From the NCBI RefSeq assembly GCF_012641435.1, contig NZ_JABAIJ010000002.1, positions 310,001 to 374,000 of the forward strand: a stretch of 64,000 nt of DNA, read 5' to 3'. This DNA is from Rhizobium sp. P38BS-XIX (GTDB lineage Bacteria; Pseudomonadota; Alphaproteobacteria; Rhizobiales; Rhizobiaceae). Shown here piece by piece: positions 45,728 to 56,949 of the stretch. A program made the translations under genes and the position numbers. Within the stretch, counting starts at the first letter, position 1. Each line of letters opens with the position of its first letter. Under the pieces are notes generated by a model, which was not told the DNA's origin, did not search any database, and saw nothing but the letters and a program-made list of their open reading frames with translations.

Positions 45728-45988
45728 TCAGTAGCGGGCCGCTGAAGCTGGGAGCCGATATCCGCGGCTTCGCTTCTGTCGGAGAAGACCAAGGAAGGCT
45801 GCGACCGCATCTTGTTCTCCGGCGAAATGCTGAACTTTCATCTGGCCGTACGCTCCGATCCGGCCCCACCGGCGTGTCAGACAGACCTCGCCGAACAGAT
45901 CAAGGTCGATCGTCATGGCGTAGAAGCGAGCCATGTTCCGGGCTTTGTCTGTTCGTTCGACGTAGAGCTGATAGGGTTGAATGAGCAT
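45728..45988 (-). CDS. WGR-domain protein
   Basis: 86 residues. MLIQPYQLYVERTDKARNMARFYAMTID, then LTRRWGRIGAYGQMKVQHF, is the WGR fold (the RWGRIG motif gives the name). Single-domain WGR proteins are common on rhizobial replicons. WGR binds DNA ends in PARP-type proteins; the role of the bacterial stand-alone form is unknown. It is next to the transfer region. Confidence 0.82.
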   Translation of the reverse strand: MLIQPYQLYVERTDKARNMARFYAMTIDLDLFGEVCLTRRWGRIGAYGQMKVQHFAGEQDAVAAFLGLLRQKRSRGYRLPASAARY

Positions 45989-46204
45989 GGTAGCATAATC
46001 GCTGGACAGTCAATTCTCGTCCAACGAGAGATATGAATCGATTGCGCTCGACCGATTCATTTCTGTGAAGTTTCGGCACCACCTTGGACAATCCGCCTGC
46101 GGCGTTCAGCTCTATTCGGCGGCGGTCGATGACCTCAGTCTTCGCTCATGTGGGTCACAATCTTCCTGCACACGCCAGGGGCCATCGGTGCAAACAGACG
46201 CCGA

Positions 46205-46402
46205 TCAGTATCCGAGGAAGCCGAGGATATCACCGCCGTAGAACTCTCCGCAGTCGTCGGGCAGACCAATGACTTCTCCACTATCCTTGTCGATCAACGC
46301 GCCGTCGGCTTCGCGTACCACAGCCGTGATCGCGTGCTTGCGACATTCCTCGATCGCCTCGGCCGCCGTTACCTGCGCTTCGGATGCTTCCCAATATCTC
46401 AT
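46205..46402 (-). CDS. Small hypothetical protein
   Basis: 65 residues. MRYWEASEAQVTAAEAIEEC, then ALIDKDSGEVIGLPDDCGEF, is acidic with two Cys and balanced secondary structure. It ends up immediately downstream of traG in the same direction, 15 bp after its stop. No family recognised. 45989-46204 holds nothing else. Confidence 0.55.
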   Translation of the reverse strand: MRYWEASEAQVTAAEAIEECRKHAITAVVREADGALIDKDSGEVIGLPDDCGEFYGGDILGFLGY

Positions 46403-46417
46403 CGCTGCGTCCTCGAT

Positions 46418-48361
46418 CTATCGCAGGACCGCTTCGTGCGTGCCGGCAGAGCTTTTGTGAAATCGGTTTGCACCGACACAGCCCTTCATGTCGTTACGGC
46501 GGAACCAGATGGCGCGCCCGCATCGAAGCGGTGCGTTGCCCGCGGTGAAGACGATCTGTTCGTCGGCGCGCATCCGCAGAACTTCATGCGGGAGGATCAA
46601 CGGCCGGCGGTTGAGCTGCTTCGATCGCGACCTCGACGATCCCCTGATTCCGGACGAGCGATTGGTGTGATCGACCTCGACCGTCGTATCGCCACATCTC
46701 TTCGAGATGTAGTCGGCTGTATCCGGATCATTGATCACCGAAAAAGAAATCCACGATGCGGATTCGAACCATTTGCTCGTCGCGTCACGGCCGCCATAGG
46801 CCTCGCGCATCTGGCCGAGCGACTGGAAGATCATCGTCAGCGTGATGCCGTATTTGCGGCCGGCGTCCCGGGCAGTTTCGAGGATGCGCAGATAGCCGAG
46901 CCGTGCCACTTCGTCGAGCAGGAAAAGGGTCCGATCCCTAACGGCGCCGTTGCGGTTATAGATCGCGTTCAATAGCGAACCGATGACGACGCGCGCGAAA
47001 CCTGGATGCGCTTCCAATACCTTCAGGTCGAGCGCTATGAAGATGTCGGTCTCGCCGTTAGCAAGATCGTCGGTCGAAAAACTGTCGCCGGAGACCAGAC
47101 TGGAATAGTTAGGATAGGAGAGCCAGTGGGTTTCCTTGACCGCGTTGGCATAGACACCGGAAAACGTCTCCGACGTCATGTTGACGAAGACGGCGACGTT
47201 TTCCTTTACGAACTCGGACCTTGATTCCTCATAGATCTTCGTCAGGCGCGCCCTAAGTTTGGGTTCGGGCTCGGACAGATTGGCGCGGACCCGGCGCAAC
47301 GTCTGTTCCTTTTCGCCTGTATGACCAGACAGGCAGACGTCAGCGATCAAAGCCGTCAGGAGCTGCATCGCCGAGGCCCTGAAGAAGTCGTCGCGGGCGG
47401 AGGCGGTGCGCGCATTGTCGGTCATGATCCATGTGGCGACCGCCACAATATCCTCTTCCTTGCTATTGCCGTGACGGCCGATCCAGTCGAGCGCATTGAA
47501 GCCGACATCAGGCGCTGTCGGATCGAGCACAATTACTGTCCGGCCAGCCTGGCGTCGGTGCTCGCTCACCATCGGCGCCACCTCTCTCGACGGATCCAGC
47601 ACAACCAGCCCGCCGCCCCATTTGAGCGCCGTCGGGATCGTCACGGCGGTCGTCTTGAGGCCACCGGAGCCGGCGAAGACGATGCCATGCGAAGAGCCGA
47701 AAGAACCGTCGAAGCAAAGCAGCGATGACCTGCCTCCGGCACCCCAGCTTTGCGGTTCGTCAGCGCGAAACTGCATGGTGGCAACACTATCGCGATCGAC
47801 GCGGTATCGCTCGCCGATGACGATGCCGCCCTGCTCGGGAAAAAGCTTTGCAGCCTCCTGCATCTTCATCCAGTCGGCCTCGCCATGGATCGCGCGCCGA
47901 CCACCAATCCGCTTCGGTGGTGCCATCGCGAAGGCAGCATTCCCCTTGATCAAAACCCGCAAAGCGAAGACGCTTCCGAGGACGGCAATGCCTGCGCCGG
48001 TCATCGTTGCCGGATCGGCATAGACGAGAACCGACTGTCGCGCTGGCACATTGCTCGCGATGCCAGCAAGGCGGATGGTTTCGCGTAAAATGGCTGTCGC
48101 GGCGACCAAAGCACCTCCGACCATCACGCTCGAACCGGCAACCTTGATATTCTTCGAACCATTGGCGGCGTAGAGCAATACAACACCGATCGCGGCGGCA
48201 ACGATATAGGGCAGGGCGATGCCGACGCGGCCCAGCATCAGCTTCACCTGCGCCGATGTTCCGAGCGCTGCCAAGCGCTGCTCCATGCCTGACGTCAGGA
48301 TCATGGCTGCGATCATGATTGCCGTGGGTAAGATCGCCAGAAGCAGCCTATTCGCCGTCAT
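46418..48361 (-). CDS. traG: TraG, VirD4-like type IV coupling protein
   Basis: 647 residues, normal for Ti-type TraG. N-terminal membrane helices cover about residues 5-130. The ATPase domain has Walker A GSGGLKTT at 231-238, Walker [12 protein letters not shown], and the C-terminal [23 protein letters not shown], all conserved in VirD4/TraG proteins. It links the relaxosome to the secretion channel. It is the last gene of traC-traD-traG; its start overlaps traD by 14 nt. The Trb channel is not in this window. Confidence 0.95.
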   Translation of the reverse strand: MTANRLLLAILPTAIMIAAMILTSGMEQRLAALGTSAQVKLMLGRVGIALPYIVAAAIGVVLLYAANGSKNIKVAGSSVMVGGALVAATAILRETIRLAGIASNVPARQSVLVYADPATMTGAGIAVLGSVFALRVLIKGNAAFAMAPPKRIGGRRAIHGEADWMKMQEAAKLFPEQGGIVIGERYRVDRDSVATMQFRADEPQSWGAGGRSSLLCFDGSFGSSHGIVFAGSGGLKTTAVTIPTALKWGGGLVVLDPSREVAPMVSEHRRQAGRTVIVLDPTAPDVGFNALDWIGRHGNSKEEDIVAVATWIMTDNARTASARDDFFRASAMQLLTALIADVCLSGHTGEKEQTLRRVRANLSEPEPKLRARLTKIYEESRSEFVKENVAVFVNMTSETFSGVYANAVKETHWLSYPNYSSLVSGDSFSTDDLANGETDIFIALDLKVLEAHPGFARVVIGSLLNAIYNRNGAVRDRTLFLLDEVARLGYLRILETARDAGRKYGITLTMIFQSLGQMREAYGGRDATSKWFESASWISFSVINDPDTADYISKRCGDTTVEVDHTNRSSGIRGSSRSRSKQLNRRPLILPHEVLRMRADEQIVFTAGNAPLRCGRAIWFRRNDMKGCVGANRFHKSSAGTHEAVLR

Positions 48362-48563
48362 TGCCGAAGGCCTCCGCTCCGATTGCGACCAATCGGGTTT
48401 TCTCCGTCTCGTCGCCCTTGATCCGCCTGCTGGCGTCGATCAGCAACCCGAGCAGCAGAGAACGCTTCTCGTAGCGCAGCCCTGCCTTGACGATCAGGCC
48501 GCCGAGTTCGATTTTCTCGCGCGTGTCCTTTTTGCGCGCATGTGATGTCATCGCCTTGGCCAT
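48348..48563 (-). CDS. traD: TraD, conjugal transfer protein
   Basis: 71 residues from the Met at 48563. [39 protein letters not shown] is the conserved TraD sequence of Ti and Sym plasmids; it is a small relaxosome accessory protein. It starts 5 bp after traC and overlaps traG. Confidence 0.92.
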   Translation of the reverse strand: MAKAMTSHARKKDTREKIELGGLIVKAGLRYEKRSLLLGLLIDASRRIKGDETEKTRLVAIGAEAFGNDGE

Positions 48564-48567
48564 CCGC

Positions 48568-48864
48568 TCAAGCCTCACCAGTCCCGCTCGCATCTGCGCC
48601 AGGCGACTGTGTCGCGGACGTCCGGCTTGCGGCTCGGCTGTCTGGAGCGTCCTTCCTTCCGGTCGCAGCACCTTTGCCTCCGCGAAACCGCATGGCGATC
48701 TCCTCGAACGCTGCGTGAAGCTCGATTTCGTCGATCTCGATCTCGCCAATGCCGGCCTTCAGCGCGATCCGGCCGAGGCGTTCCGCTTCACGGGTCTCGG
48801 CCTGCTTCAGCTGATCCTGCAATCTTGCGATTTCGTCTCTGATCCGCGACGACGGCTTCTTCAT
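48568..48864 (-). CDS. traC: TraC, conjugal transfer protein
   Basis: 98 residues from the Met at 48864. The basic coiled coil [39 protein letters not shown], then [16 protein letters not shown], is typical of Ti-type TraC, which assists relaxase binding at oriT. It is the first gene of the leftward operon, facing oriT. Confidence 0.92.
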   Translation of the reverse strand: MKKPSSRIRDEIARLQDQLKQAETREAERLGRIALKAGIGEIEIDEIELHAAFEEIAMRFRGGKGAATGRKDAPDSRAASRTSATQSPGADASGTGEA

Positions 48865-48937
48865 TCCGGTTGCTCCTTTGGGCGTCTGGGCGTTGCACTT
48901 GCGACGCCCAGGTTGTTCCGGATGCGCTGAAAAAGAC

Positions 48938-48955
48938 ATCTGCAGATCTGCAGAT
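48938..48955. promoter_or_regulatory. tra box-like TraR binding site
   Basis: The 18-bp perfect palindrome ATCTGCAGATCTGCAGAT lies between traC and traA. It matches the Ti plasmid tra box (ATGTGCAGATCTGCACAT) at 16 of 18 positions. In Ti plasmids this box sits in the same place and activates both divergent operons. Confidence 0.8.
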
Positions 48956-49006
48956 CGCCAGGGGCGATGCTTTTGTGAATGATCCCGCCGTTCCGAAGGA
49001 GCGGCT

Positions 49007-49046
49007 CCAAGGGCGCAATTATACGTCGCGATGCGACGTGCTTGCC
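49007..49046. other. oriT: Origin of transfer (oriT)
   Basis: The segment CCAAGGGCGCAATTATACGT (49007-49026) and the following bases match the core of Agrobacterium Ti/Sym plasmid oriT regions. A 7-bp inverted repeat (ACGTCGC at 49023-49029 and GCGACGT at 49033-49039, 3-nt loop) is the expected nick-region hairpin. It lies between traC and traA, 74 bp before the traA start. Confidence 0.9.
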
Positions 49047-49119
49047 GACCGCCCTGGCGGGGCCACAGCGGGTTTGCCTCTTCCGACGAACTTGGTTCTA
49101 AACGGGAGTCATTCGCGCC

Positions 49120-52100
49120 GTGGCCATTGCCCATTTCTCAGCCAGCATTGTCAGCCGCGGGTGCGGCCGCAGCGTCGTGCTGTCTGCGGCCTATCGGCAC
49201 TGCGCGAAAATGGAATACGAGCGCGAGGCCCGCACCATCGACTACACGCGCAAGCAAGGTCTTTTGCACGAGGAGTTTTCATTCCCTGCCGATGCCCCAA
49301 ATTGGGTGCACAGCCTAATTGCCGATCGATCTGTTTCCGGTGCTGTCGAGGCCTTCTGGAACAAGGTCGAAGCGTTCGAGAAACGTGCCGACGCGCAGCT
49401 TGCCCGCGACCTCACCATTGCACTGCCGTTTGAGCTGCCAGCGGAGCAGAACATCGCTCTGGTTCGGGACTTTGTCGAAAGGCATATCCTGGCGAAGGGC
49501 ATGGTCGCCGACTGGGTTTACCACGACAACCCCGGCAATCCGCATATCCACCTGATGACGACATTGCGGCCGCTCTCCAACGACGGGTTCGGGTCGAAAA
49601 AAGTTGCGGTGATTGGCGACGACGGTCAGCCGGTGCGAACGAAATCCGGCAAGATCCTTTACGAACTCTGGGCCGGGTCGCCAGATGACTTCAACGTATT
49701 GCGCGATGGCTGGTTCGAGCGGCTGAACCATCATCTGGCGCTCGGCGGTGTCGATTTGCGCATTGATGGACGGTCCTATGAGAAGCAGGGTATCGATCTC
49801 CAACCCACCATCCATCTTGGCGTCGGGGCAAAGGCGATCGAGCGCAAGGCGGAGCAACAAGGTGTCCGCCCGCAATTGGAACGGATCGAGTTGAACGAGC
49901 AGCGGCGCTCGGAAAACACCCGCCGGATCCTGCGCAATCCCGCCATCGTGCTCGACCTGATCACGCGGGAAAAGAGCGTCTTCAACGAACACGATATCGC
50001 CAAGGTCCTGCATCGCTATGTCGACGATGCCGGCATTTTTCAGCAGCTGATGCTGAAAATCATCCTGGACCCGGAGGTGCTGCGGCTGCAGCGCGATACG
50101 ATTGATTTTGAGACAGGAGAAAAGGTACCGCCGCGTTATTCGACGCGGGCGATGATCCGGCTGGAAGCGATGATGGCCCGGCAGGCCATGTGGCTATCGA
50201 ATCGAGAGGGAAGGGGTGTTTCCCAATCCGCTCTCGGTGCCACGTTCAGGCGGCACGAGCAGCTCTCCGACGAGCAGAAAGCGGCGATCGAGCGTATTGC
50301 CGGACCGGCCCGTATCGCCGCGGTCGTCGGGCGCGCCGGCGCCGGTAAGACTACGATGATGAAGGCGGCCCGTGAAGCCTGGCAATTGGCGGGATATCGT
50401 GTCGTCGGCGGTGCACTTTCGGGCAAGGCGGCCGAGGGCCTGGAGAGGGAAGCCGGCATCCAGAGCCGGACGCTGGCGTCATGGGAGCTGCGTTGGAACC
50501 GCGGTCGTGATGGTCTGGACGATAAGACGATCTTCGTCATGGACGAGGCCGGCATGCTTGCTTCGAAACAGATGGCTGGTTTCCTCGATGCGGTGGTGAG
50601 AGCAGGTGCGAAGATCGTGCTTGTCGGCGATCCCGAACAGCTTCAGCCCATCGAGGCGGGCGCTGCTTTCCGCGCCATCGTCGATCGCATCGGTTACGCC
50701 AAACTCGAAACCATCTATCGCCAGCGCGAGGATTGGATGCGCAAGGCGTCGCTCGATCTCGCACGCGGCAATGTCGAGAAGGCGCTCGTTGCCTATCAGA
50801 GCGAGGGCAGGGTACTCGGCTCGAAGCTGAAAGCTCAGGCTGTCGAACATCTGATTGCGGACTGGGACCGGGATTACGATCAGACGAAGACGACCTTGAT
50901 CCTCGCTCATCTTCGCCGCGACGTGCACATGCTCAATGTCATGGCTCGAGACAGACTCGTTGAACGCGGGATCGTCGGCGAAGGCCACCTCTTCAAGACG
51001 GCCGACGGTGCCAGGCAGTTCGACGCCGGCGACCAGATCGTCTTCCTGAAGAATGAGGGATCGCTCGGCGTCAAGAATGGCATGATCGGACATGTCGTAG
51101 AGGCAGCAGCAAACCGCATCGTCGCAACGGTGGGCGACGGCGATCAGCGCCACCTGGTGATCGTCGAGCAGCGGCTCTACAACAACCTTGATCACGGCTA
51201 TGCCACGACGATTCACAAGTCCCAGGGGGCCACCGTCGATAGGGTCAAACTGCTCGCTTCCCTGTCGATGGATCGGCATCTGAGCTACGTGGCGATGACG
51301 CGCCATCGTGAGGACCTGCAGCTCTATTACGGGACGAGATCCTTCTCCTTCAACGGAGGTCTGGCGACGATTCTTTCCCGAAAGAATGCCAAGGAGACGA
51401 CGCTCGATTACGAACGCGGCCAGCTCTATCGCGAGGCGTTGCGGTTTGCCGAGGCGCGTGGCCTGTCTATTGTTCAGGTCGCTCGTACGCTTGTACGCGA
51501 CCGGCTCCACTGGACGTTGCGCCAAAAGGCCAAGCTTACTGAGCTAGGCCAGCGCCTTTCTGTCTTTGCCGCGCGCCTCGGCTTCACCCAAATCCCCGAC
51601 ACTCAAACGATGAAGGAGGCCGCGCCGATGGTCGCAGGCATCAAGACATTCTCAGGCTCTGTTGCTGATACGGTCGGTGACAAGCTTGTCAGCGATCCCG
51701 TCCTGAAACGGCAATGGGAGGAGATCTCGGCACGTTTTGCTAACGTCTTCACCAATCCGGAGACCGCCTTCCGCGCGATGAACTTCGATGCGATTTTGGC
51801 AGACAGGGACATTGCGAAACAAATCCTGCAGAAACTCGAGGGGGAACCGACATCGATCGGCCCGCTAAAGGGCAACACAGGCATACTCGCCAACAAGTCG
51901 GAGCGCGAGGCGCGCCGTCTCGCTGAGTTGAATGTCCCAGCCCTGAAGCGGGATCTTGAGCAATATCTGCGCATGCGCGAAACGGTCTCTCAAAGGCTGC
52001 AAACGGACGAGCGGGCCTCACGTCAGCGGGTTTCTATCGATATTCCGGCGCTCTCGTCGGCAGCGCGGCTTGTGCTGGATCGGGTGCGTGACGCAATTGA

Positions 52101-52422
52101 CCGAAACGACCTGCCGGCGGCGATGGTTTATGCGCTTGGCAATCGCGAGACGAAGCTCGAAATCGAAGGCTTCAACAAGGCGGTGACCGAACGCTTCGGC
52201 GAGCGGACGTTGTTGAGCAAGGCTGCCCGTGAGCCCTCCGGAAAATTGTACGAAGAGCTTTCCAAGGGCATGAAGCCGGAACAGAAGGTGGAGCTCAAAC
52301 AAGCCTGGCCGGTGATGCGGGCAGCGCAGCAGCTCTCCGCCCATGAGCGTACCGTCCAATCGCTTAGTCAAGCCGAAGAACAGCGTCTTACCCAGCGCCA
52401 GGCGCCGGTGCAAAAACAATGA
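49120..52422 (+). CDS. traA: TraA, MobQ-family relaxase/helicase
   Basis: 1100 residues, the usual length for Ti-type TraA. The start is GTG ([20 protein letters not shown]). The N-terminal relaxase has the metal-binding His motif [10 protein letters not shown] (about residue 142). The helicase part has Walker [11 protein letters not shown] (about 402), DEAGM (about 474) and [11 protein letters not shown] (about 694). It nicks oriT, stays bound to the 5' end and unwinds the strand during transfer. It overlaps traF by 4 nt. Confidence 0.96.
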   Translation: MAIAHFSASIVSRGCGRSVVLSAAYRHCAKMEYEREARTIDYTRKQGLLHEEFSFPADAPNWVHSLIADRSVSGAVEAFWNKVEAFEKRADAQLARDLTIALPFELPAEQNIALVRDFVERHILAKGMVADWVYHDNPGNPHIHLMTTLRPLSNDGFGSKKVAVIGDDGQPVRTKSGKILYELWAGSPDDFNVLRDGWFERLNHHLALGGVDLRIDGRSYEKQGIDLQPTIHLGVGAKAIERKAEQQGVRPQLERIELNEQRRSENTRRILRNPAIVLDLITREKSVFNEHDIAKVLHRYVDDAGIFQQLMLKIILDPEVLRLQRDTIDFETGEKVPPRYSTRAMIRLEAMMARQAMWLSNREGRGVSQSALGATFRRHEQLSDEQKAAIERIAGPARIAAVVGRAGAGKTTMMKAAREAWQLAGYRVVGGALSGKAAEGLEREAGIQSRTLASWELRWNRGRDGLDDKTIFVMDEAGMLASKQMAGFLDAVVRAGAKIVLVGDPEQLQPIEAGAAFRAIVDRIGYAKLETIYRQREDWMRKASLDLARGNVEKALVAYQSEGRVLGSKLKAQAVEHLIADWDRDYDQTKTTLILAHLRRDVHMLNVMARDRLVERGIVGEGHLFKTADGARQFDAGDQIVFLKNEGSLGVKNGMIGHVVEAAANRIVATVGDGDQRHLVIVEQRLYNNLDHGYATTIHKSQGATVDRVKLLASLSMDRHLSYVAMTRHREDLQLYYGTRSFSFNGGLATILSRKNAKETTLDYERGQLYREALRFAEARGLSIVQVARTLVRDRLHWTLRQKAKLTELGQRLSVFAARLGFTQIPDTQTMKEAAPMVAGIKTFSGSVADTVGDKLVSDPVLKRQWEEISARFANVFTNPETAFRAMNFDAILADRDIAKQILQKLEGEPTSIGPLKGNTGILANKSEREARRLAELNVPALKRDLEQYLRMRETVSQRLQTDERASRQRVSIDIPALSSAARLVLDRVRDAIDRNDLPAAMVYALGNRETKLEIEGFNKAVTERFGERTLLSKAAREPSGKLYEELSKGMKPEQKVELKQAWPVMRAAQQLSAHERTVQSLSQAEEQRLTQRQAPVQKQ

Positions 52423-52949
52423 CGCGGCGATCGGTTCTCCTGTTTTTGACCGGCGCTGTCGTCTTCATGTCCGCACTGGCGGTGACTGGGTTCACGTGCG
52501 GCTACCGGCTGAACCTGACTCCAAGCGAGCCGCTCGGCCTCTGGCGTATCGAGAAGCTTCAGCGTCCGGTCGCTATCGGCGATCTTGTGTTTTTATGCCC
52601 GCCCACCACAGCCGTTTTCGAAGAGGCGCGGCGGCGCGGATACATGCGTCGAGGGCTGTGCCCAGGTGGGTTCGCACCGCTGATCAAGACTGTCGCCGCA
52701 CTTCCTGGACAGCATGTCAACATCACCGATCACGTGCTCATCGATGGTCGTACGGTTCCCGCATCGTCGGTGTCGAGAAGGGACGGCGAGGGCAGGGTGC
52801 TCCTGCCTGATCCCGGCGGGGTCGTACCGCCACATCATCTGTTTCTCCATTCACCTTTTGCGAGTTCCTATGATAGTCGATATTTTGGCTCAGTTCCGGA
52901 TTCCGGTCTTCTCGGCCTGGCGCGGCCGATCTTCACCTTCGCCCCGTGA
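52419..52949 (+). CDS. traF: TraF, S26-type peptidase for pilin processing
   Basis: 176 residues. A signal anchor ([20 protein letters not shown]) precedes the catalytic Ser in [10 protein letters not shown] and the Lys in [10 protein letters not shown], followed by [13 protein letters not shown]. In Ti/RP4 systems TraF cleaves and cyclises the TrbC pilin. It overlaps traA by 4 nt and traB by 80 nt. Confidence 0.93.
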   Translation: MTRRSVLLFLTGAVVFMSALAVTGFTCGYRLNLTPSEPLGLWRIEKLQRPVAIGDLVFLCPPTTAVFEEARRRGYMRRGLCPGGFAPLIKTVAALPGQHVNITDHVLIDGRTVPASSVSRRDGEGRVLLPDPGGVVPPHHLFLHSPFASSYDSRYFGSVPDSGLLGLARPIFTFAP

Positions 52950-54159
52950 TCGCGGTGACGGTCACCTGACTGGTCGCTGGAGATCAATACTTCTGATCGC
53001 CGCATCGATCCTCTGTGGCTGGATCGCCTGGAGCGGGGAGGTGCTTCTCCTTCCGGTCGCCGTGTTCTTTCCTTTGTTCTGGGCAATCGCCCCATCACGC
53101 CCGATTGCGGCACTTGTTGCGGCTGGCTACTTCCTGGCGGCCTCCCGCGGGTTGCCCCAAGGTGTGGCAAACTTCTATGCCACTGATATCTGGCCCGGGC
53201 TGCTGCTTTGGCTGATGGCTTCCGCATCCTTCGTCATCGTCCATGCAGTGTTTTGGACGAAACCTTATGGCGAACAAGCTTGCGGGAGAAAGGATGCGAC
53301 GAGGGCGCTACGCTACCTTATCGTGATCGTGCTTATGGCGCTGCCACCCTTCGGTATTACTGGGTGGGCGCATCCCCTGACAGCTGCCGGAGTTTTGTTT
53401 CCCGGCTGGGGATGGGGTGGACTGAGCGCGACCGTGATCCTGTTGGTCGTCATGACAGGTCGAAAACGGCAAATCGCGGCCGCAATCCTCGTAGGACTTT
53501 ATGTCTGGTCCGCCACGAACTGGACGTCTCCGAAACTAGCACCCGGCTGGATGGCCGTCGATCTGAAGCAAGGGGGAAACCTTGGGCGCGATGGCTCGCT
53601 GGCCTATCAACGTGATCTGATTGATACGGTGCGCAAGGCGGCCGAAGCGCGCGAAGATGTTCGTGTGGCGGTATTGCCCGAAAGTGCGCTCGGCTTCTGG
53701 ACACCGACCGTGGCGCGGGTCTGGCGGGAAGGCCTCCGTGGCTCAAACCTCACCGTCATCGCAGGCGCCGCAGTCATCGACTCAAGGGGCTATGACAATG
53801 TCATGGTTGCACTTTCGGCCGACGCGACAGAGGTTCTTTATCGCGAGCGCATGCCGGTCCCAGGTTCGATGTGGCAGCCCTGGTTGCGATGGACCGGGAA
53901 GGGCGGCGGGGCGCGGGCCAAGTTCTTCGGCAATCCGGTGGCTGAGGTTAACGGGATAAGGATCGCGCCGTCGATCTGCTACGAGCAGCTCATCGTCTGG
54001 CCGGTCCTGCAATCGTTGCTGCATTCGCCTGAAGTGATCGTTGCCGTCGGCAATGGATGGTGGACGCAAAATACCTCGATCGTCGCCATCCAGAAAGCAA
54101 GTGTCTCAGCCTGGGCAAGGCTCTTCGGCCTGCCCGTCGTCATGTCATTCAACACATAG
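52870..54159 (+). CDS. traB: TraB, conjugal transfer protein
   Basis: 429 residues from the ATG at 52870 ([14 protein letters not shown]). Six or so membrane helices in the first 220 residues, then a nitrilase/CN-hydrolase-like periplasmic domain ([39 protein letters not shown]) related to apolipoprotein N-acyltransferase. Ti TraB increases transfer efficiency. It overlaps the end of traF by 80 nt in another frame. Confidence 0.92.
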   Translation: MIVDILAQFRIPVFSAWRGRSSPSPRDRGDGHLTGRWRSILLIAASILCGWIAWSGEVLLLPVAVFFPLFWAIAPSRPIAALVAAGYFLAASRGLPQGVANFYATDIWPGLLLWLMASASFVIVHAVFWTKPYGEQACGRKDATRALRYLIVIVLMALPPFGITGWAHPLTAAGVLFPGWGWGGLSATVILLVVMTGRKRQIAAAILVGLYVWSATNWTSPKLAPGWMAVDLKQGGNLGRDGSLAYQRDLIDTVRKAAEAREDVRVAVLPESALGFWTPTVARVWREGLRGSNLTVIAGAAVIDSRGYDNVMVALSADATEVLYRERMPVPGSMWQPWLRWTGKGGGARAKFFGNPVAEVNGIRIAPSICYEQLIVWPVLQSLLHSPEVIVAVGNGWWTQNTSIVAIQKASVSAWARLFGLPVVMSFNT

Positions 54160-54170
54160 GAGTATCCAAA

Positions 54171-54833
54171 ATGCTCGATGCCGTCCTTATCCGTCAGTGC
54201 GCCGATCCTTCTCTGAAGGCTGCTATCGTCGAAGAGTTCATCGCGAAGGCCGGGTCGAATGATCCGTTGGCCATTACCGTGCGCTCCGGCAACCGCGTGG
54301 TACTCGTGCCGAAGCCGACAACGCAGGCGGAGGCTCTGGCGCTGATACGCGACAATCTCGGTCGCAATACCGTTCGCGTAGGTATCACCCAGTATCCCGC
54401 AGGTCTCGGCATCATCGAGGCAGGTCAGTTGAAGCCGGATATGGTCGAGGCCTGCCAGAATATCCGGATGGGAACGGCCCTGTTTGCCAAAGTCTTGCGC
54501 ATCGTAATGAAATGGTATGGCAATCCCACTGCGAACGAAGTCATGCCACAAATTATGGATGATGCGGTCATTGCCTGGCAGACGGGATTTTTCGAAGGAG
54601 TGGCCGTGTTTCGCGCGGAGGATCCTGGCGAGATAAAAGTCGCGGAGCCGAAGCAAGATGAACCTGACATCGAGGCGGCCACGGCTGCTCGTGCGCAGCC
54701 AAACCAGCAAGAGAGCGTGGAGGCTGCGAAATCCAATGATGCAAGCGATCCCAATAGAGCGGGGACACGCATCGATCTCTCCGAAATTGGGGGATCCAGC
54801 GGAGTTTCCGGCACGTCACAAAGAAAACCGTGA
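54171..54833 (+). CDS. traH: TraH, conjugal transfer protein
   Basis: 220 residues from the ATG at 54171, with AGGAG upstream. MLDAVLIRQCADPSLKAAIV, then QYPAGLGIIEAGQLKPDMVEACQNIRMGT, is the conserved TraH core; it has similarity to VirB1-like lytic transglycosylases in part. The Ala/Gln-rich C-terminal 60 residues are variable. Last gene of traAFBH. Confidence 0.9.
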   Translation: MLDAVLIRQCADPSLKAAIVEEFIAKAGSNDPLAITVRSGNRVVLVPKPTTQAEALALIRDNLGRNTVRVGITQYPAGLGIIEAGQLKPDMVEACQNIRMGTALFAKVLRIVMKWYGNPTANEVMPQIMDDAVIAWQTGFFEGVAVFRAEDPGEIKVAEPKQDEPDIEAATAARAQPNQQESVEAAKSNDASDPNRAGTRIDLSEIGGSSGVSGTSQRKP

Positions 54834-54926
54834 TCGTCCTAACGTGATTGGCGCGCGCAATGGCGTGCGCCGGTTTGTCGGTCGTGCGCAAAGCCGTAAA
54901 ACAGATAGATCTCTCGAAGGAAAGAT

Positions 54927-55664
54927 ATGGAAAATCGACAACTGCAGCCATTGTCATGGTCGTTGGCGATGTTGCGACGTGTGGGAAGCGGAGCGGATTT
55001 AAATGATGCCATAGCTCACATTCGTGACCACTACCAATTTGCTCATCTGGTCTTTTTGGTGGTCCGTCTCGCGGAGCGACCAGACGTCTATCCCTTCTAT
55101 TGCACGACCTATCCAGACGAATGGGTCTCACTTTATCTTCGAAAGAACTATTTCGAGATCGACCCTGTCATTGACCTCGGCCAATCAGGCTTCTTGCCCG
55201 TCGATTGGTCGAATCTTGATCGAAGATCTCCGGAGACACGCCGCTTTTTTAAGGAGGCCGATTCGTTTGGCATCGGCCGGCACGGCCTAACGATGCCGAT
55301 TAGAGGATCGAGTGGCGAACGTAGCCTCTTCTCGGTAACGTCGGGCTTGCCGACGCGAGAGTGGCGAAAATTACGTATGTCGAGCAAGCACGACCTTCAG
55401 GTTCTTTCCCATTATTTACACGAGACGGCGTTGTCCGTGTCAGGCCTTCGCAAAAGTGGCGGCTACCGAAAACTGTCGCGGCGGGAACAGGAATGCCTGC
55501 AGCTTCTGGCGCGGGGCCTCGTTTCGAAGCGCATCGCCGCCAGACTGCAGATTTCGGAGAATGCCGTGCGTCTCTACCTAAAGCTGGCCAAACGGAAACT
55601 CGATGCCAGGACGCTCTATCAGGCCATCGCAAAGGCAAGCTTCCTTGAAATAATCCAGCCCTGA
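54927..55664 (+). CDS. traR: TraR-type LuxR quorum-sensing regulator
   Basis: 245 residues. The N-terminal autoinducer domain keeps TraR's ligand residues at the right spacing: W66, Y70, D79-P80 and W94 (TraR W57, Y61, D70-P71, W85). The C-terminal helix-turn-helix has E187, L191, G197, matching TraR E178, L182, G188 in spacing, within LSRREQECLQLLARGLVSKRIAARLQISENAVRLYL. It should bind an acyl-homoserine lactone and the tra box near 48946. No luxI/traI or traM is in the window. Confidence 0.9.
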   Translation: MENRQLQPLSWSLAMLRRVGSGADLNDAIAHIRDHYQFAHLVFLVVRLAERPDVYPFYCTTYPDEWVSLYLRKNYFEIDPVIDLGQSGFLPVDWSNLDRRSPETRRFFKEADSFGIGRHGLTMPIRGSSGERSLFSVTSGLPTREWRKLRMSSKHDLQVLSHYLHETALSVSGLRKSGGYRKLSRREQECLQLLARGLVSKRIAARLQISENAVRLYLKLAKRKLDARTLYQAIAKASFLEIIQP

Positions 55665-55899
55665 GCCTGCGCGAGACGGCCTCCCCCCGACGCTTCGATC
55701 ATCGTTTGAGCAGACCAGAATTGAGGGTCAATCTCCCAATACCGGTAGATTGCCTCCACGCTTGTGAGCAATCAATTCTACACAATCGCCGGTAGCTCAC
55801 ATGGATGCTCGACAGTGGGCGATCGGCGGACCGGTGGCGCCTGTTTCGAACTTGGATCAGGTCGGCACCCATCATTCGGGTTCAAACGAGGATCGCATC
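55665..55899. other. Intergenic upstream of the methyltransferase gene
   Basis: A small palindrome TACCGGTA at 55740-55747 is the only symmetry noted. No tra box is apparent. Confidence 0.4.
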
Positions 55900-56949
55900 A
55901 TGGTGGACAGCAAGACAATGGATGCCTGGCGGAAGGCTCCCCGTCTCAATTCGTTCGCAACATTCTTTGAACAAACCGCAAGCGGAGTGGGAGGCGCGCC
56001 CGATCTAGGTAGGCCGGAGCCTGAAATGGATCTTCTATCCTTCGATCTCGATTGTATGACATTCTGTGATACGCACCGGCGCTTGTGGGGGCATTTCGAC
56101 AGTCACTATTTTGCGAGCATCCCCTATCGACTGGAGGAGGAGTGCCGTTTGGGTGCCGCGATCCTCACCTTCGCGGAGAAAACATGGGCCCGCCTCGGCC
56201 GTCCTGCGACGGTCTACACTCTGGGAGCCGGTGCCGGCACACTTGCAAGAGCCCTGGCGAAGCTCGGCGATGGGCGCGTGAAAACCCTCAACTGCAGCCC
56301 GACAGACGGCAACCGGATCTGCTTTTTCGCCAGAAGGGGCAGTGAGGACGCGTACTTCTATCATGGTCCATTCTTCGAACTGGACGATGAACGGTATGAG
56401 AGGGAGGAAACGCTGCAGCCTTTCCGTGACGGATATGACGTCCTGCTCGAAGATACGACGTTCCAGATGTATGGCCGGGACCGAGACAAGCAAATCGGGT
56501 TCATAGCCCCTCGGCTCCGTCCCAATGGCGTGTTGGTTCAGGTGCAAAAGCTTAGAGATCGAAACGGCGACGCCTATTTTGAACGAGAGCGCCAGAAGGA
56601 CGAGATGTTCAAATCGCGGTTCTTTTCCGGAAGACAGATTTTGGAGAAGAGACGTGATGTTCTGGATACGATGATCGACTTCCAGGTTGATCTGGAGACA
56701 TCACGATCGGCTCTCCAATCGTACTTCCGGTATTCCGTCGTGACTTGGAATAGCGGAAATTTCTACACGATCGTTTCATCCAATTCCCTGAATTCGTTAC
56801 ATGATCTTGTCACGTCGATGGTGAGGCCGGCGATCCCGTCGGAATTTTGCTACGAACAACTGCCGCACATCCTCGTGAACCATGAGAAAAATCCCATGCA
56901 AGCAGGCTGGGCTTGGCGGTCGCCGCAGCCAATCGGCGGGGAAGTGTGA
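55900..56949 (+). CDS. SAM-dependent methyltransferase-like protein
   Basis: 349 residues from the ATG at 55900 (GAGGA upstream); an ATG at 55801 would add 33 weaker residues. A Rossmann glycine loop VYTLGAGAGTLARALAKLG (residues about 106-124) is followed by CSPTDGNRICFF and GYDVLLEDTTFQM, as in class I methyltransferases. The C-terminal 130 residues are not typical and may bind the acceptor. Its substrate is unknown. The next gene starts inside its stop codon. Confidence 0.65.
   Translation: MVDSKTMDAWRKAPRLNSFATFFEQTASGVGGAPDLGRPEPEMDLLSFDLDCMTFCDTHRRLWGHFDSHYFASIPYRLEEECRLGAAILTFAEKTWARLGRPATVYTLGAGAGTLARALAKLGDGRVKTLNCSPTDGNRICFFARRGSEDAYFYHGPFFELDDERYEREETLQPFRDGYDVLLEDTTFQMYGRDRDKQIGFIAPRLRPNGVLVQVQKLRDRNGDAYFERERQKDEMFKSRFFSGRQILEKRRDVLDTMIDFQVDLETSRSALQSYFRYSVVTWNSGNFYTIVSSNSLNSLHDLVTSMVRPAIPSEFCYEQLPHILVNHEKNPMQAGWAWRSPQPIGGEV

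Noticed and set aside
50479..51525. A 348-codon frame on the minus strand
   Set aside because: Antisense to the traA helicase region, whose motifs are all present.
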